The position numbers and the translations under genes were made by a program. Of a stretch of 23,128 nucleotides of DNA, positions 16,403 to 23,128 are shown one piece after another; position 1 is the first letter of the stretch; every line of letters starts with the position of its first letter. The notes beneath the pieces are model-generated. The model ran no database searches and was not told the DNA's origin. It saw nothing but the letters and a program-made list of their open reading frames with translations. Source of the DNA: CAXBCP01 sp963974055. GTDB lineage: Bacteria > Pseudomonadota > Alphaproteobacteria > MPNO01 > UBA830. The stretch spans positions 1 through 23,128 of the forward strand of contig CAXBCP010000048.1 of NCBI GenBank assembly GCA_963974055.1. Direction: 5' to 3'.

Positions 16403-17100
16403 ACCAACGCTGCAAACAGCCTTGAACAGACGCTGACCGCGCTGGGGCATACGGTCATCAATCACGGCGCGGCGTCCCTGAATAACGCGGATTTCGTCGG
16501 GATCGATACCGCGTGGCATGTCGGATCGAGCGCTGCTTATCTGACCGGGACGACAGCGTCGGCGATCAACGACTTTGTGTTCTCCGGCGGAGGATTGCAC
16601 CTGACCGGAGAAAACGGGCCTTTCGCCGCGGCGCTGAACAGCGCCTTGCTGGATCTGGTCAATCCAATGATCACGGATCCCACGCTAGCTGCAGGCGGGG
16701 GGGCGTCTCCGGTCCGGTCGTCGTTGCCACCGGGCTGAGCCCATCCGTGGCATCCGTCCTCAATACGCCCAACAATATTGCGGGTGCGTCCTTAAGTGCC
16801 GTTGGAACCGGCGAACTCCTGGGTGTCGATGCCGACAACGCGTTTGCTTTCGGCGGTTCCGGGGAAGTTGTCGGGGCCGTCTATGGTGCCGCCGATCTGA
16901 TCGTTCCCGCCGCCCGAATCTCCATTCTGATGGACGTGAACTGGTTGCTGTCGGCCGGCGATAATGACGTGGTCGAAAACCTGCAGGAATTCCTCGAGGG
17001 ACCGCAAACCGTCGTGGCCATGCCGGAGCCGGGGACAGCCCTGCTTCTGGTTTCAGCCGGCTTTCTTGTGGCGTCCTGTCGGCGGCGCAGGCGCGCCTAG
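16403..17100 (+). pseudogene. Broken PEP-CTERM protein gene (5'-truncated, frameshifted)
   Basis: One frame gives a secreted-protein-like sequence from about 16403 (TNAANSLEQTLTALGHTVIN..., then VFSGGGLHLTGENGPF) up to a run of seven G at 16696-16702. The sequence then continues sensibly only in another frame, as SGPVVVATGLSPSVASVLNTP, to the stop at 17100. The end is a classic PEP-CTERM sorting signal: MPEPGTALLLV, a hydrophobic stretch, then CRRRRRA. One missing base at the G run explains the shift and could be real or a sequencing error. In the upstream frame, stops at 16394 and 16400 leave no start codon or signal peptide, so the 5' end also appears lost. No exosortase gene is in the window. 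Its stop overlaps the convergent enamidase stop within CTAG at 17097-17100. Confidence 0.72.
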
Positions 17101-18287
17101 ACGACTTCCGGCACGCGCTCCGCCGGCGGGGTGTTGCGGCTGCGGCCCGACGCGACCTTGCCGTCGATCACGACCATGCCGACCCCGGGCAGATCGCCCA
17201 TCTGAACGCTTTCCAGCAAATCCTTGCCGGCCGTGTGCTGCGCGCGGTCGAGGAATACGAAATCGGCGGCGCGGCCGACCTCGATCACGCCGCAATCGAG
17301 ATCGCGCATCCGCGCCGTATTGCCGGTCGCAAAGCAGAATGCGGTTTCCGCCGGCACGTCGCCGAGCGCGGACAGCATCGACACCATGCGCAGGATGCCG
17401 AGGGGCTGTACGCCGGACCCCGCGGGGCCGTCGGTGCCGAGGATGACGCGTTCGACCTGGTTGAGTTCCGATGCGATACGCAGCGCGAACAGGGCCGCTT
17501 TTTCGTTGCCGTTATGGACGATTTCGATGCCTGCGCCGCATTGTTCGCACAGGCACTGAATCTGGTCGAGGGGCAGGGCGGTGTGGCCGCCGTTTATGTG
17601 ACCGATGATATCGGCGCCGGCTTCGAGCACCACATCCTTGTCGATCAGTCCGGAACCCGGGATCGACGGTCCGCCGGTATGAATGGTGGACTGGATACCG
17701 TATTTGCGCGCCCAGTCGACCATCTGCTTCGCCTCGTCGCCGGCCTTGACGCCACCGAGGCCGATTTCGCCGAGCAGCTTTACCCCGGCCTCGCCAAGCT
17801 CCTTGAAGTCTTCCTCGACCATTCCTTTTTCGAGGATCGGCGCGCCGGCGTGCATTTTGACGCCGCCGATCGGGAACGCCGAAAAACAGCGTTGGGCGGT
17901 AATCCCCAGCGCGACGACGCCTTTCGGATCCTTCGGGCGGCCGGGCAGGTGAACTTCGCCGGCAGAAATCATCGTGGTGACGCCGCCATGCATGGACGAA
18001 TCGATCCAGTTGGTCTGGTTCTGGCGCGGCGTCCAGTCGCCGAATACCGGATGGACATGGCTGTCGATCAGCCCGGGACACAAGGCCGTGCCGTGGGCGT
18101 CGATGGTGACGTCGGCGGCTTCGGTGTCGACGTCCTTTTCCTTGCCGAAAGCCGTGATGCGGCCGTCGACCGCTACCAGCGTATCGGCGTCGAGCACCGG
18201 GTTTTCGAGCGCGCCGGACAGCATCAGCCCGATATTCCTGATTACGGTTTTACCCCTGGGCGCTTCCGGTGCTGCAGGTCCGGCCAT
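17097..18287 (-). CDS. ena: Enamidase-like amidohydrolase (nicotinate pathway)
   Basis: This 396-aa amidohydrolase closely recalls the enamidase of Eubacterium barkeri, which hydrolyses 1,4,5,6-tetrahydro-6-oxonicotinate to 2-formylglutarate and ammonia. Metal-site residues are visible in order: H77 and H79 (SHVHP), E174 (GEIGLG, the place of the bridging glutamate), H203 (TIHTGG), H230 (GHINGG) and D286 (GTDGP). Enamidase-like stretches include GVTTMISAGEVHLPGRPKD, ILEKGMVEEDF and the C-terminal SRNTPPAER. Length matches the family. The start is ATG 18287 with AGAGGGAA upstream. A copy of the shared operator lies 25 bases before the start. It stands about 8.7 kb from the reductase gene but in the same predicted regulon. 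Another cyclic-amide hydrolase is possible, though the resemblance to enamidase is specific. Confidence 0.82.
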   Translation of the reverse strand: MAGPAAPEAPRGKTVIRNIGLMLSGALENPVLDADTLVAVDGRITAFGKEKDVDTEAADVTIDAHGTALCPGLIDSHVHPVFGDWTPRQNQTNWIDSSMHGGVTTMISAGEVHLPGRPKDPKGVVALGITAQRCFSAFPIGGVKMHAGAPILEKGMVEEDFKELGEAGVKLLGEIGLGGVKAGDEAKQMVDWARKYGIQSTIHTGGPSIPGSGLIDKDVVLEAGADIIGHINGGHTALPLDQIQCLCEQCGAGIEIVHNGNEKAALFALRIASELNQVERVILGTDGPAGSGVQPLGILRMVSMLSALGDVPAETAFCFATGNTARMRDLDCGVIEVGRAADFVFLDRAQHTAGKDLLESVQMGDLPGVGMVVIDGKVASGRSRNTPPAERVPEVV

Positions 18288-18312
18288 GACACGTATTCCC
18301 TCTGATCAGTCG

Positions 18313-18328
18313 ATTGTATGTGTACGAA
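18313..18328 (-). promoter_or_regulatory. Operator-like inverted repeat ahead of the enamidase gene
   Basis: On the minus strand TTCGTACACATACAAT, the fourth copy of the motif, 25 bases before the ATG at 18287. A possible -35 TTGATC lies at 18364-18359, but the matching -10 (GAACCT) is poor, so the promoter is less clear than at the other copies. Confidence 0.62.
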
Positions 18329-18416
18329 CGGTCTGAGGTTCGCCGAATTGGGCGGGCGGATCAAGGGGGAATCATATCGGGCCGGATGGTCCGTGGCGAT
18401 GGCCGTGCCGGGCTGT

Positions 18417-18785
18417 TTATTCCCGTAATACGTTGCGGCGTTCGCGATATTCGGCGCTGTCGATTTCCCCCCTGGCGAAGCGCTCGTTGAGAATGTCGAT
18501 CGGCGTAGTTCTGGCTGCACCGTGGTGCCCGTCGGAATGGCGGCTGCCGTGAGAGGGACTGCCGAGCCAGCGAACAAGAAGGACGATGATCACGACGACA
18601 ACAGCGACGAACAGGATCATCATGAAGGGGGCCATAAACCAGCCATGCATGCCGCCGTCCCACATGTGACCGCCATGGAAGTAGTCCCGCGGGACGCTTT
18701 CCCGTGTAGATTGGGCAAGTGTGGGACTGCCGATCACCGTTGCGAGTGCGAACCCGGCGGCGGCCGAAATTTTCACAGAATCCAT
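18417..18785 (-). CDS. Small membrane protein with C-terminal SHOCT domain
   Basis: A 122-aa protein. Residues 1-24 look like a signal peptide or first membrane segment ending in LAQS. A histidine- and glycine-rich stretch (FHGGHMWDGGMHGW) precedes a strong membrane helix at about 53-73, then a short H/S-rich linker (HGSRHSDGHHG) and a SHOCT motif (DILNERFARGEIDSAEYRERRNVL) at the C-terminus. SHOCT segments are short helical domains often found at the ends of membrane proteins, with no fixed function. The ribosome site AAGGAG is excellent. It lies 54 bases after the host-attachment gene on the same strand and is likely cotranscribed with it. There is no evident tie to the catabolic genes. Confidence 0.82.
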   Translation of the reverse strand: MDSVKISAAAGFALATVIGSPTLAQSTRESVPRDYFHGGHMWDGGMHGWFMAPFMMILFVAVVVVIIVLLVRWLGSPSHGSRHSDGHHGAARTTPIDILNERFARGEIDSAEYRERRNVLRE

Positions 18786-18839
18786 GTTTTATCTCCTTAT
18801 CCCGAATGCAATTCCGACAGGCAGCAGGGTAGGTTGCCG

Positions 18840-19289
18840 TCAGATTGCGGCGACCTCGGCGATGTGGCGTTCGATTTCTGCAGGTGTCTTTTGAACGAGG
18901 TCCTTGTTTATCTCCGCTGTGACCATATCGGCCGTTTGTGACGTTAGCGCAGTGCGGATATGGCCCAGGGTCTTTGGCGGCGCGACGAGAATGACGCGGT
19001 CAAAGGTTTTCCGGAGTCCGGACGCGTTCAGATGTTCGCCGAGCGATTTCGCGAAATCTTCCTTGGCCTGATCGTGCCAGTCTGTTTTTGGCGTCATGCC
19101 GTGACGGGCACCGCCCACGGATTCCTGTACCCGGCCGGGCCGGTCGGCACCCAGGTCCCGTGTGGGCGGGATCGGTTGATCGAGTGTTTCGCCGGGAATT
19201 TCGCGGAGACCTTTGCCCGGACCGAGATTTTCAAAAATCCGGGCATGCGCGCCATCGGCGATAAGAATCCAGGTTGTGATCGCTTTCAT
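18840..19289 (-). CDS. Host attachment family protein
   Basis: A 149-aa protein of the 'protein required for attachment to host cells' family (PF10116). The N-terminal TTWILIADGAHARIFEN is the family hallmark. Further on are GGARHGMTP, DWHDQAKEDFAKSLGEHLN and RVILVAPPKTLGHIR, with EIERHI near the end. The name comes from early work on plant-associated bacteria and the biochemical role is unknown. I chose ATG 19289 (MKAITTW); an upstream TTG at 19334 would add 15 residues without family similarity. It forms a probable two-gene unit with the SHOCT gene. Confidence 0.85.
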   Translation of the reverse strand: MKAITTWILIADGAHARIFENLGPGKGLREIPGETLDQPIPPTRDLGADRPGRVQESVGGARHGMTPKTDWHDQAKEDFAKSLGEHLNASGLRKTFDRVILVAPPKTLGHIRTALTSQTADMVTAEINKDLVQKTPAEIERHIAEVAAI

Positions 19290-19397
19290 CGGAGGTGCCT
19301 TCGAATACGTTGCGAATGGGAAGTCATCCGCCAAGCATTCAATCAGGAAGCCGTCATGCCCGATTTAATCTGGATCAAAGGCCGGTTGCCCGCGCGG

Positions 19398-20108
19398 TTA
19401 TTCCGCCGCCGTCGAATTCTGCCGGTCGGAGGCTTCAAGCCGCGCGCACAGTTCGTCGGTGCTCTGCACATCGCCGAAATGAGTGTAGAAGGCCACGAGG
19501 GAATTGGCGTGTTCTTCGTCCGACGAGGTCGCGCAGCCGTCCGATACCATCAGCGCCCGGTAGTTGAGCATCATCGCGTCGCGCGCGGTTGATTCGCAAC
19601 ACACATTGGTCGCGACGCCGCAGACCAGGATATTCTCGATCCCGTTATCCTTGAGAATCAGTTCGATATCGGATGAGCCCTGGATGAAGGCGCTGTAGCG
19701 GCGCTTGGTCACCCGGAAATCGTCGTCTTGCACATCCAGGCTGGGCCACAGTTCGAACGGCCAGGCGCCCCGGGTCATCGAGTCGACGCGAAGTTCCGCT
19801 TTTTCCGGCAGGTAGCGTTCGTGCGCCGTGCTCCAGGATTCGCGGGTGTCGGCCGGGGCGAGGTTCTGGATCCAGATGACGATGCCGCCGGTTCGCCGGA
19901 CGGTCTCGGCGATCTTGTTGACGTTGCCGACGATGGTCTGTCCGACCGGGCAGCCGGCCTGCTGGCTTTCGTCCATGAAATAATTCTGCATGTCGACGAC
20001 GACCAGCGCGGTCTTGTCGGTCTCGAACGTTTCCTGGGAGTGTTCGCGGCCCATGCGGGCGACCATGGAATCGATGTATTTCTGCGGCATTTCGAATTCG
20101 TGGGGCAT
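19398..20108 (-). CDS. Isochorismatase-family cysteine hydrolase
   Basis: A 236-aa hydrolase with the family catalytic triad: D39 (ALVVVDMQN), K135 (VTKRRYSAF) and C170 (GVATNVCCESTARDA). Members cleave amides such as N-carbamoyl compounds, nicotinamide or maleamate, or vinyl ethers such as isochorismate; the sequence alone does not choose among them. It has about 30 residues ahead of the core (EFEMPQKYIDSMVARMGREH), longer than nicotinamidases. I chose ATG 20108; a TTG at 20132 in the same frame is a weaker option. It lies 47 bases downstream of the SDR gene on the same strand and probably shares its transcript. A role in ammonia release from a pathway amide is possible, but no copy of the shared operator precedes this unit. 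Confidence 0.85.
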   Translation of the reverse strand: MPHEFEMPQKYIDSMVARMGREHSQETFETDKTALVVVDMQNYFMDESQQAGCPVGQTIVGNVNKIAETVRRTGGIVIWIQNLAPADTRESWSTAHERYLPEKAELRVDSMTRGAWPFELWPSLDVQDDDFRVTKRRYSAFIQGSSDIELILKDNGIENILVCGVATNVCCESTARDAMMLNYRALMVSDGCATSSDEEHANSLVAFYTHFGDVQSTDELCARLEASDRQNSTAAE

Positions 20109-20155
20109 GTCCCTGTCTCCGGATGGTTTCAATTTATGATACGCGGTTGCGGCGC

Positions 20156-20890
20156 TCAGTTAAAGTTCGAGCCTCCATTGACGTGAATGACCTCGCCGGT
20201 GATGAAGCTTGCCTTGTCGGAAATCAGGAAAATGCCCGCATTCGCGATTTCCTCCGGCTGACCGAAGCGCCCCATCGGAAAGCGGAGCGTCATTGCGGTG
20301 CGCAATTCGTCGGTCATGCCGCCGACCATGGCGGTTTCCGCAAGGCCGGGGCTGATTGCATTGCAGCGTACCTTCGGCGCAAGCGCGCGGGCGAGGGAGC
20401 GGTTCAGCGCGATGATCGCCCCCTTGGAACTGACATAGGCGGGGCCGCCCTGGCCGTTCCCGCCGGTGACGCCGAACAATACCGACGTAGAGGTTGTCAG
20501 CACGATCGAGCCGCCATCGTGATCCATCATGTAACGCGCCGCCGCCTGGGAGATCAGGAACGAGCCGGTAACGTTGACCGCCATAACGTGATTGAACTCG
20601 TCCGCGTCGAGCTCGTCCCAGCGCTTCGAAGAATGAGCGGCCCCCCAATGCATCAGCGCATCGAGACCGCCATAGGTCTTTACGGTCTGCGCAACGGCCG
20701 CTGCGCAGTCGTCGGTTTGGGAAACATCGCCGCCGAAAAACGTTACTTCGTCGCAGGCGGGCAGTTCGGCGCGCATGCGGTCCTCCTGCGGATCGAACGC
20801 CAAGATGCGGCAGCCGTCCTCAAGCAGAAGCTTCGTGCAGGCAAGCCCGATGCCGCTCGCCGCGCCGGTAACGAGGACGGTCTGTCCCAT
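20156..20890 (-). CDS. Short-chain dehydrogenase/reductase (SDR), NAD-type
   Basis: A 244-aa classical SDR. TGAASGIG at residues 8-15 is the nucleotide-binding loop, and D33 at the end of the second strand favours NAD(H). GGDVS (about 53-57) and NVTGS (N106) are present, and the catalytic pair is Y152 and K156 (YVSSK), with serines in TTSTS (134-136). The usual NNAG is replaced by MHWGAA, an uncommon variant. The C-terminal SFITGEVIHVNGG is standard. The start ATG 20890 has GGGAGA upstream. The alcohol or aldehyde substrate is unknown; with an enamidase nearby, reduction of 2-formylglutarate is a thought but not supported by shared regulation. It is divergent from the TRAP transporter genes. 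Confidence 0.9.
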   Translation of the reverse strand: MGQTVLVTGAASGIGLACTKLLLEDGCRILAFDPQEDRMRAELPACDEVTFFGGDVSQTDDCAAAVAQTVKTYGGLDALMHWGAAHSSKRWDELDADEFNHVMAVNVTGSFLISQAAARYMMDHDGGSIVLTTSTSVLFGVTGGNGQGGPAYVSSKGAIIALNRSLARALAPKVRCNAISPGLAETAMVGGMTDELRTAMTLRFPMGRFGQPEEIANAGIFLISDKASFITGEVIHVNGGSNFN

Positions 20891-20907
20891 CTGAAATCTC
20901 CCGTTTG

Positions 20908-20921
20908 ATTAGAATGCTAAT
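20908..20921. promoter_or_regulatory. Inverted repeat in the divergent SDR/TRAP promoter region
   Basis: ATTAG, AATG, CTAAT: a perfect 5-base inverted repeat 17 bases upstream of the SDR start, in the 171-base gap between the divergent SDR and TRAP genes. It is a candidate operator for a local regulator. It is unlike the 16-bp motif found at the kor, hydroxylase, DUF1185 and enamidase genes. Confidence 0.4.
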
Positions 20922-21061
20922 GAAGTGTAATTTAATCGGATCAATGAAGGAAAGGTGCGCTGACATCCAGCGTGCTGTAATTTCTCGAAGGACACTCCAA
21001 TCAGAGGGTGGAAAACAGGGTAACAACGAGGCGGTCGTTCTTGGCCGTCAAGGGAGCGTGC

Positions 21062-21634
21062 ATGTCAACTTCGTCCAAAACCGAAATTCCGAAACCGCTG
21101 CATTTCGGGATCGTCACCATACCGCGATTGATTATCGGCTCGATGATCCTGATCGGGATCGTCATCAATTTCGGCAATGTGGTCGGCCGATATGTCTTTT
21201 TGGAGCCCATCATCTGGGCCGAGGAGATTATGATCTACATCATGGTGTGGACGGTGTTCATTGGCGCGATCCTGGTTTCGTACGAAGGCCAGCATCTGAA
21301 GATGGACGTATTTTCGGTCATGCTGCCTTCGCCCTACAAGGAAATAATCAACTTCATTGCGACTGTGTCGATCCTGCTGGTCTGCTTCTTTGTCATTCCG
21401 AATAACTGGATTGTCGTCGAGCTGATGTGGAACAACGACCAGCGCAGTGTTGTCGCGGAAGTGCCGATGGTCATACCGCATTTCGCGCTGCTGTTCGGTT
21501 TCGTGATGATCTTCGTTGCTATCGTCGTTCGTTTCCGGTCCCATATAACCGGTTCGCTGACGAACGAGGTGGATGCGCTGATTCAGGAACACAGCGAAGA
21601 CGGACCGGCGACATCCGACAGCGCCAAGAGCTAG
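21062..21634 (+). CDS. TRAP transporter small permease (DctQ type)
   Basis: A 190-aa inner-membrane protein with four predicted membrane helices (about 20-38, 50-75, 92-112, 135-157), the normal DctQ layout, with WAEEIMIYIMVWTVFIGA and GQHLKMDVF matching the family. It pairs with the large permease 40 bases downstream; with a periplasmic binding protein the complex imports organic anions using the Na+ gradient. The start is ATG 21062 with AGGGAG upstream; a GTG at 21008 in frame adds residues without family similarity. No binding-protein gene is seen upstream; it may lie beyond the right edge. Confidence 0.92.
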   Translation: MSTSSKTEIPKPLHFGIVTIPRLIIGSMILIGIVINFGNVVGRYVFLEPIIWAEEIMIYIMVWTVFIGAILVSYEGQHLKMDVFSVMLPSPYKEIINFIATVSILLVCFFVIPNNWIVVELMWNNDQRSVVAEVPMVIPHFALLFGFVMIFVAIVVRFRSHITGSLTNEVDALIQEHSEDGPATSDSAKS

Positions 21635-21674
21635 ACCCCTGCAGAAACAAGATTAGACGGTAAGGAGCATATCC

Positions 21675-22985
21675 ATGGACTGGATTATTGGGGGAATGGC
21701 GACTATTCCGATGGAATGGTACATGGGGATCGTACCGATCATTCTGTTGGTTCTCGGTTTTCCTATTTTCATCATTCTGCTGGCCACGGCGTCGATCGTG
21801 CTGATCGTCCACCAGGCGGTACCGCCGATGGCGATGCACATCAACATGTTCGGCAGTGTCGACAAATTTGCCCTGATGGCCGTGCCGTTCTTTATCTTTG
21901 CCGGTGAAATCATGGGGCAGGGCGGTATCTCGAAACGTATCGTCGCCTGGGTCATGTCGATCATCGGCAGTGTTCGCGGCAGTCTTGCGCTTACCACGGT
22001 CGGCACCTGTACCGTGTTCGGTGCGATTTCGGGGTCGAGCCCGGCAACGGTTGCTGCCGTCGGGCGGTTGCTGTTCGATCCGATGCGCAAGGCCGGCTAC
22101 ACCGAGCGTTTCGCTTCCGGTCTGATTTCGTCGTCGGGCGCGATCGCGACCGTTATTCCGCCATCGATCGGGATGATCCTCTATGGCGCGTCGGCGGAGC
22201 AATCCGTCGCGCTTCTGTTTGTTGCCGGTGTCATACCGGGGCTTCTGATTGCCGCCCTGATGGCCGCATATATCTATGCCTATGCACTGAAGACCGGCAT
22301 TCGCGAAGCTTCCGGATTTTCCCTGGGCCAGTTCCTGACCGCCAGCAAGGAAGGCGTCTGGGCGCTCGGTACGCCGTTCATCATTCTCGGCGGCATTTAT
22401 GCGGGTATTTTCTCGCCGACGGAATCGGCCGGGGTTGCCTGTGTTTACGCGATCATCGTGACGCGGTTCATCTACGGCGATATCTCGTGGAAGGGCATCT
22501 GGACGGTATCGGTGGACTCGATGTATCTCACCGCGCAGGTGCTCATCATCGTTGCCGCCGCCGGCGTGTTTTCGCAATTGCTCACAATCAGCGGCATCCC
22601 GCAGCAGGCCGTTGCGGCGATCGAGGCGATGAACATGGAGCCGTGGATGGTCCTGATGGTCATCAACGTCTTCCTGCTTATGGTCGGTTGCGTGCTCGAT
22701 CCCGGGTCGGCGATCCTGGTGCTGACGCCGCTGCTGGCGCCGATTGCCGCCGCCATGGGCGTCGACCTGATCCATTTCGGCATCATCATGACGGTGAACC
22801 TGGCCATCGGGATGTTCACGCCGCCTTTCGGCCTGAATATCTTCGTAACCCAGGCGCTGTTTAAAGTGCCGCTGGCGAGTATCTATCCCGGTCTGGTGCC
22901 GTTCATCATCGTCAATCTGATTGCGCTCGGGATCATCACCTACGTACCCGAACTGTCCCTGTTCCTGACGCGTTACGTCAGCTAG
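21675..22985 (+). CDS. TRAP transporter large permease (DctM type)
   Basis: A 436-aa integral membrane protein, the transport subunit of a TRAP system. Hydrophobic segments span the protein and family stretches are plain: MAVPFFIFAGEIMGQGGIS, GAISGSSPATVAAVG, SSGAIATVIPPSIGMILYG, GIFSPTESAGVA and IGMFTPPFGLNIFV. Length is typical. The ribosome site AAGGAG stands before ATG 21675. The transported acid cannot be told without the binding protein. It may import the growth substrate of the neighbouring SDR/hydrolase unit or of the heterocycle pathway; both are inference. Confidence 0.94.
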   Translation: MDWIIGGMATIPMEWYMGIVPIILLVLGFPIFIILLATASIVLIVHQAVPPMAMHINMFGSVDKFALMAVPFFIFAGEIMGQGGISKRIVAWVMSIIGSVRGSLALTTVGTCTVFGAISGSSPATVAAVGRLLFDPMRKAGYTERFASGLISSSGAIATVIPPSIGMILYGASAEQSVALLFVAGVIPGLLIAALMAAYIYAYALKTGIREASGFSLGQFLTASKEGVWALGTPFIILGGIYAGIFSPTESAGVACVYAIIVTRFIYGDISWKGIWTVSVDSMYLTAQVLIIVAAAGVFSQLLTISGIPQQAVAAIEAMNMEPWMVLMVINVFLLMVGCVLDPGSAILVLTPLLAPIAAAMGVDLIHFGIIMTVNLAIGMFTPPFGLNIFVTQALFKVPLASIYPGLVPFIIVNLIALGIITYVPELSLFLTRYVS

Positions 22986-22993
22986 CAGCACCT

Positions 22994-23023
22994 GGCGGCG
23001 GCCCGTCTCGACGGACCGCCGCC
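22994..23023 (+). terminator. Terminator-like hairpin after the TRAP permease
   Basis: Arms 22994-23006 and 23011-23023 (GGCGGCGGCCCGT and ACGGACCGCCGCC) pair with one mismatch around the loop CTCG, starting nine bases after the stop codon. Only a short, broken T-tract (CTTTCCTT) follows, so efficiency is uncertain. Confidence 0.6.
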
Positions 23024-23065
23024 GGCTTTCCTTGAGTGAAAGGATTACCGAATCCGAAAGCCGGC
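23021..23065. repeat. Second inverted repeat overlapping the terminator
   Basis: GCCGGCTTTC (23021-23030) and GAAAGCCGGC (23056-23065) are perfectly complementary. The first arm shares bases with the end of the terminator hairpin, so the two structures exclude one another. It may be a second, bidirectional terminator or an intergenic palindrome. Confidence 0.5.
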
Positions 23066-23128
23066 GTGCAGGCGGAACCGTCGCAAATGACGCCTGCAAC
23101 CGGCAGGCCGGTTATTTTAACGGATCAG

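Noticed and set aside
19290..19334. TTG start for the host-attachment protein, and likewise TTG 20132 for the isochorismatase
   Set aside because: The extra residues lack family similarity, and an ATG at the family start is available in both cases.

Overview
The window is GC-rich and densely coded. Its gene families (a fused KorA/KorB 2-oxoacid:ferredoxin oxidoreductase, several molybdenum hydroxylase subunits, TRAP and AGCS transporters, a host-attachment protein, a SHOCT protein) point to an alphaproteobacterium, probably a Rhodospirillales-like lineage. That placement rests on gene content only. I see no rRNA, tRNA, CRISPR array, transposase or phage gene.

Layout. 1-2886 (minus): korB (cut by the left edge) and korA. 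2887-3258: divergent control region. 3259-9263 (plus): a tight operon of an FAD subunit, a fused [2Fe-2S]/molybdopterin hydroxylase, a 6-hydroxynicotinate reductase-like Fe-S protein and a UPF0280 (ApbE-like) protein. 9386-11519 (plus): an orphan membrane histidine kinase and a DUF1185 'amino acid synthesis' protein. 11706-15581 (minus): an AGCS sodium:amino-acid symporter and an orphan molybdopterin hydroxylase large subunit. 15755-16339 (plus): a second DUF1185 paralogue. 16403-17100: a broken PEP-CTERM gene. 17097-18287 (minus): an enamidase-like amidohydrolase. 18417-20890 (minus): SHOCT protein, host-attachment protein, isochorismatase-like hydrolase and SDR. 21062-22985 (plus): TRAP transporter small and large permeases, then a terminator-like hairpin.

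Central reading. A molybdenum hydroxylase, a 6-hydroxynicotinate reductase-like protein and an enamidase-like protein together match the first three steps of the reductive nicotinate pathway known from Eubacterium barkeri: nicotinate to 6-hydroxynicotinate, to 1,4,5,6-tetrahydro-6-oxonicotinate, to 2-formylglutarate plus ammonia. The later E. barkeri genes (mutase, dehydratases, lyase) are not here, so the carbon skeleton must be processed differently or elsewhere.

The most notable structure outside the genes is a 16-bp inverted repeat, consensus TTTGTACACATACAAW. It occurs four times, 17-51 bp upstream of the start codons of korA, the FAD-subunit operon, the second DUF1185 gene and the enamidase gene, and at three of these it sits at or just beyond a TTGAC-type promoter. 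This predicts one repressor-controlled regulon. It ties KorAB to the pathway, plausibly as the source of reduced ferredoxin for ring reduction, and it ties the uncharacterised DUF1185 family to this catabolism. The regulator itself is not in the window.
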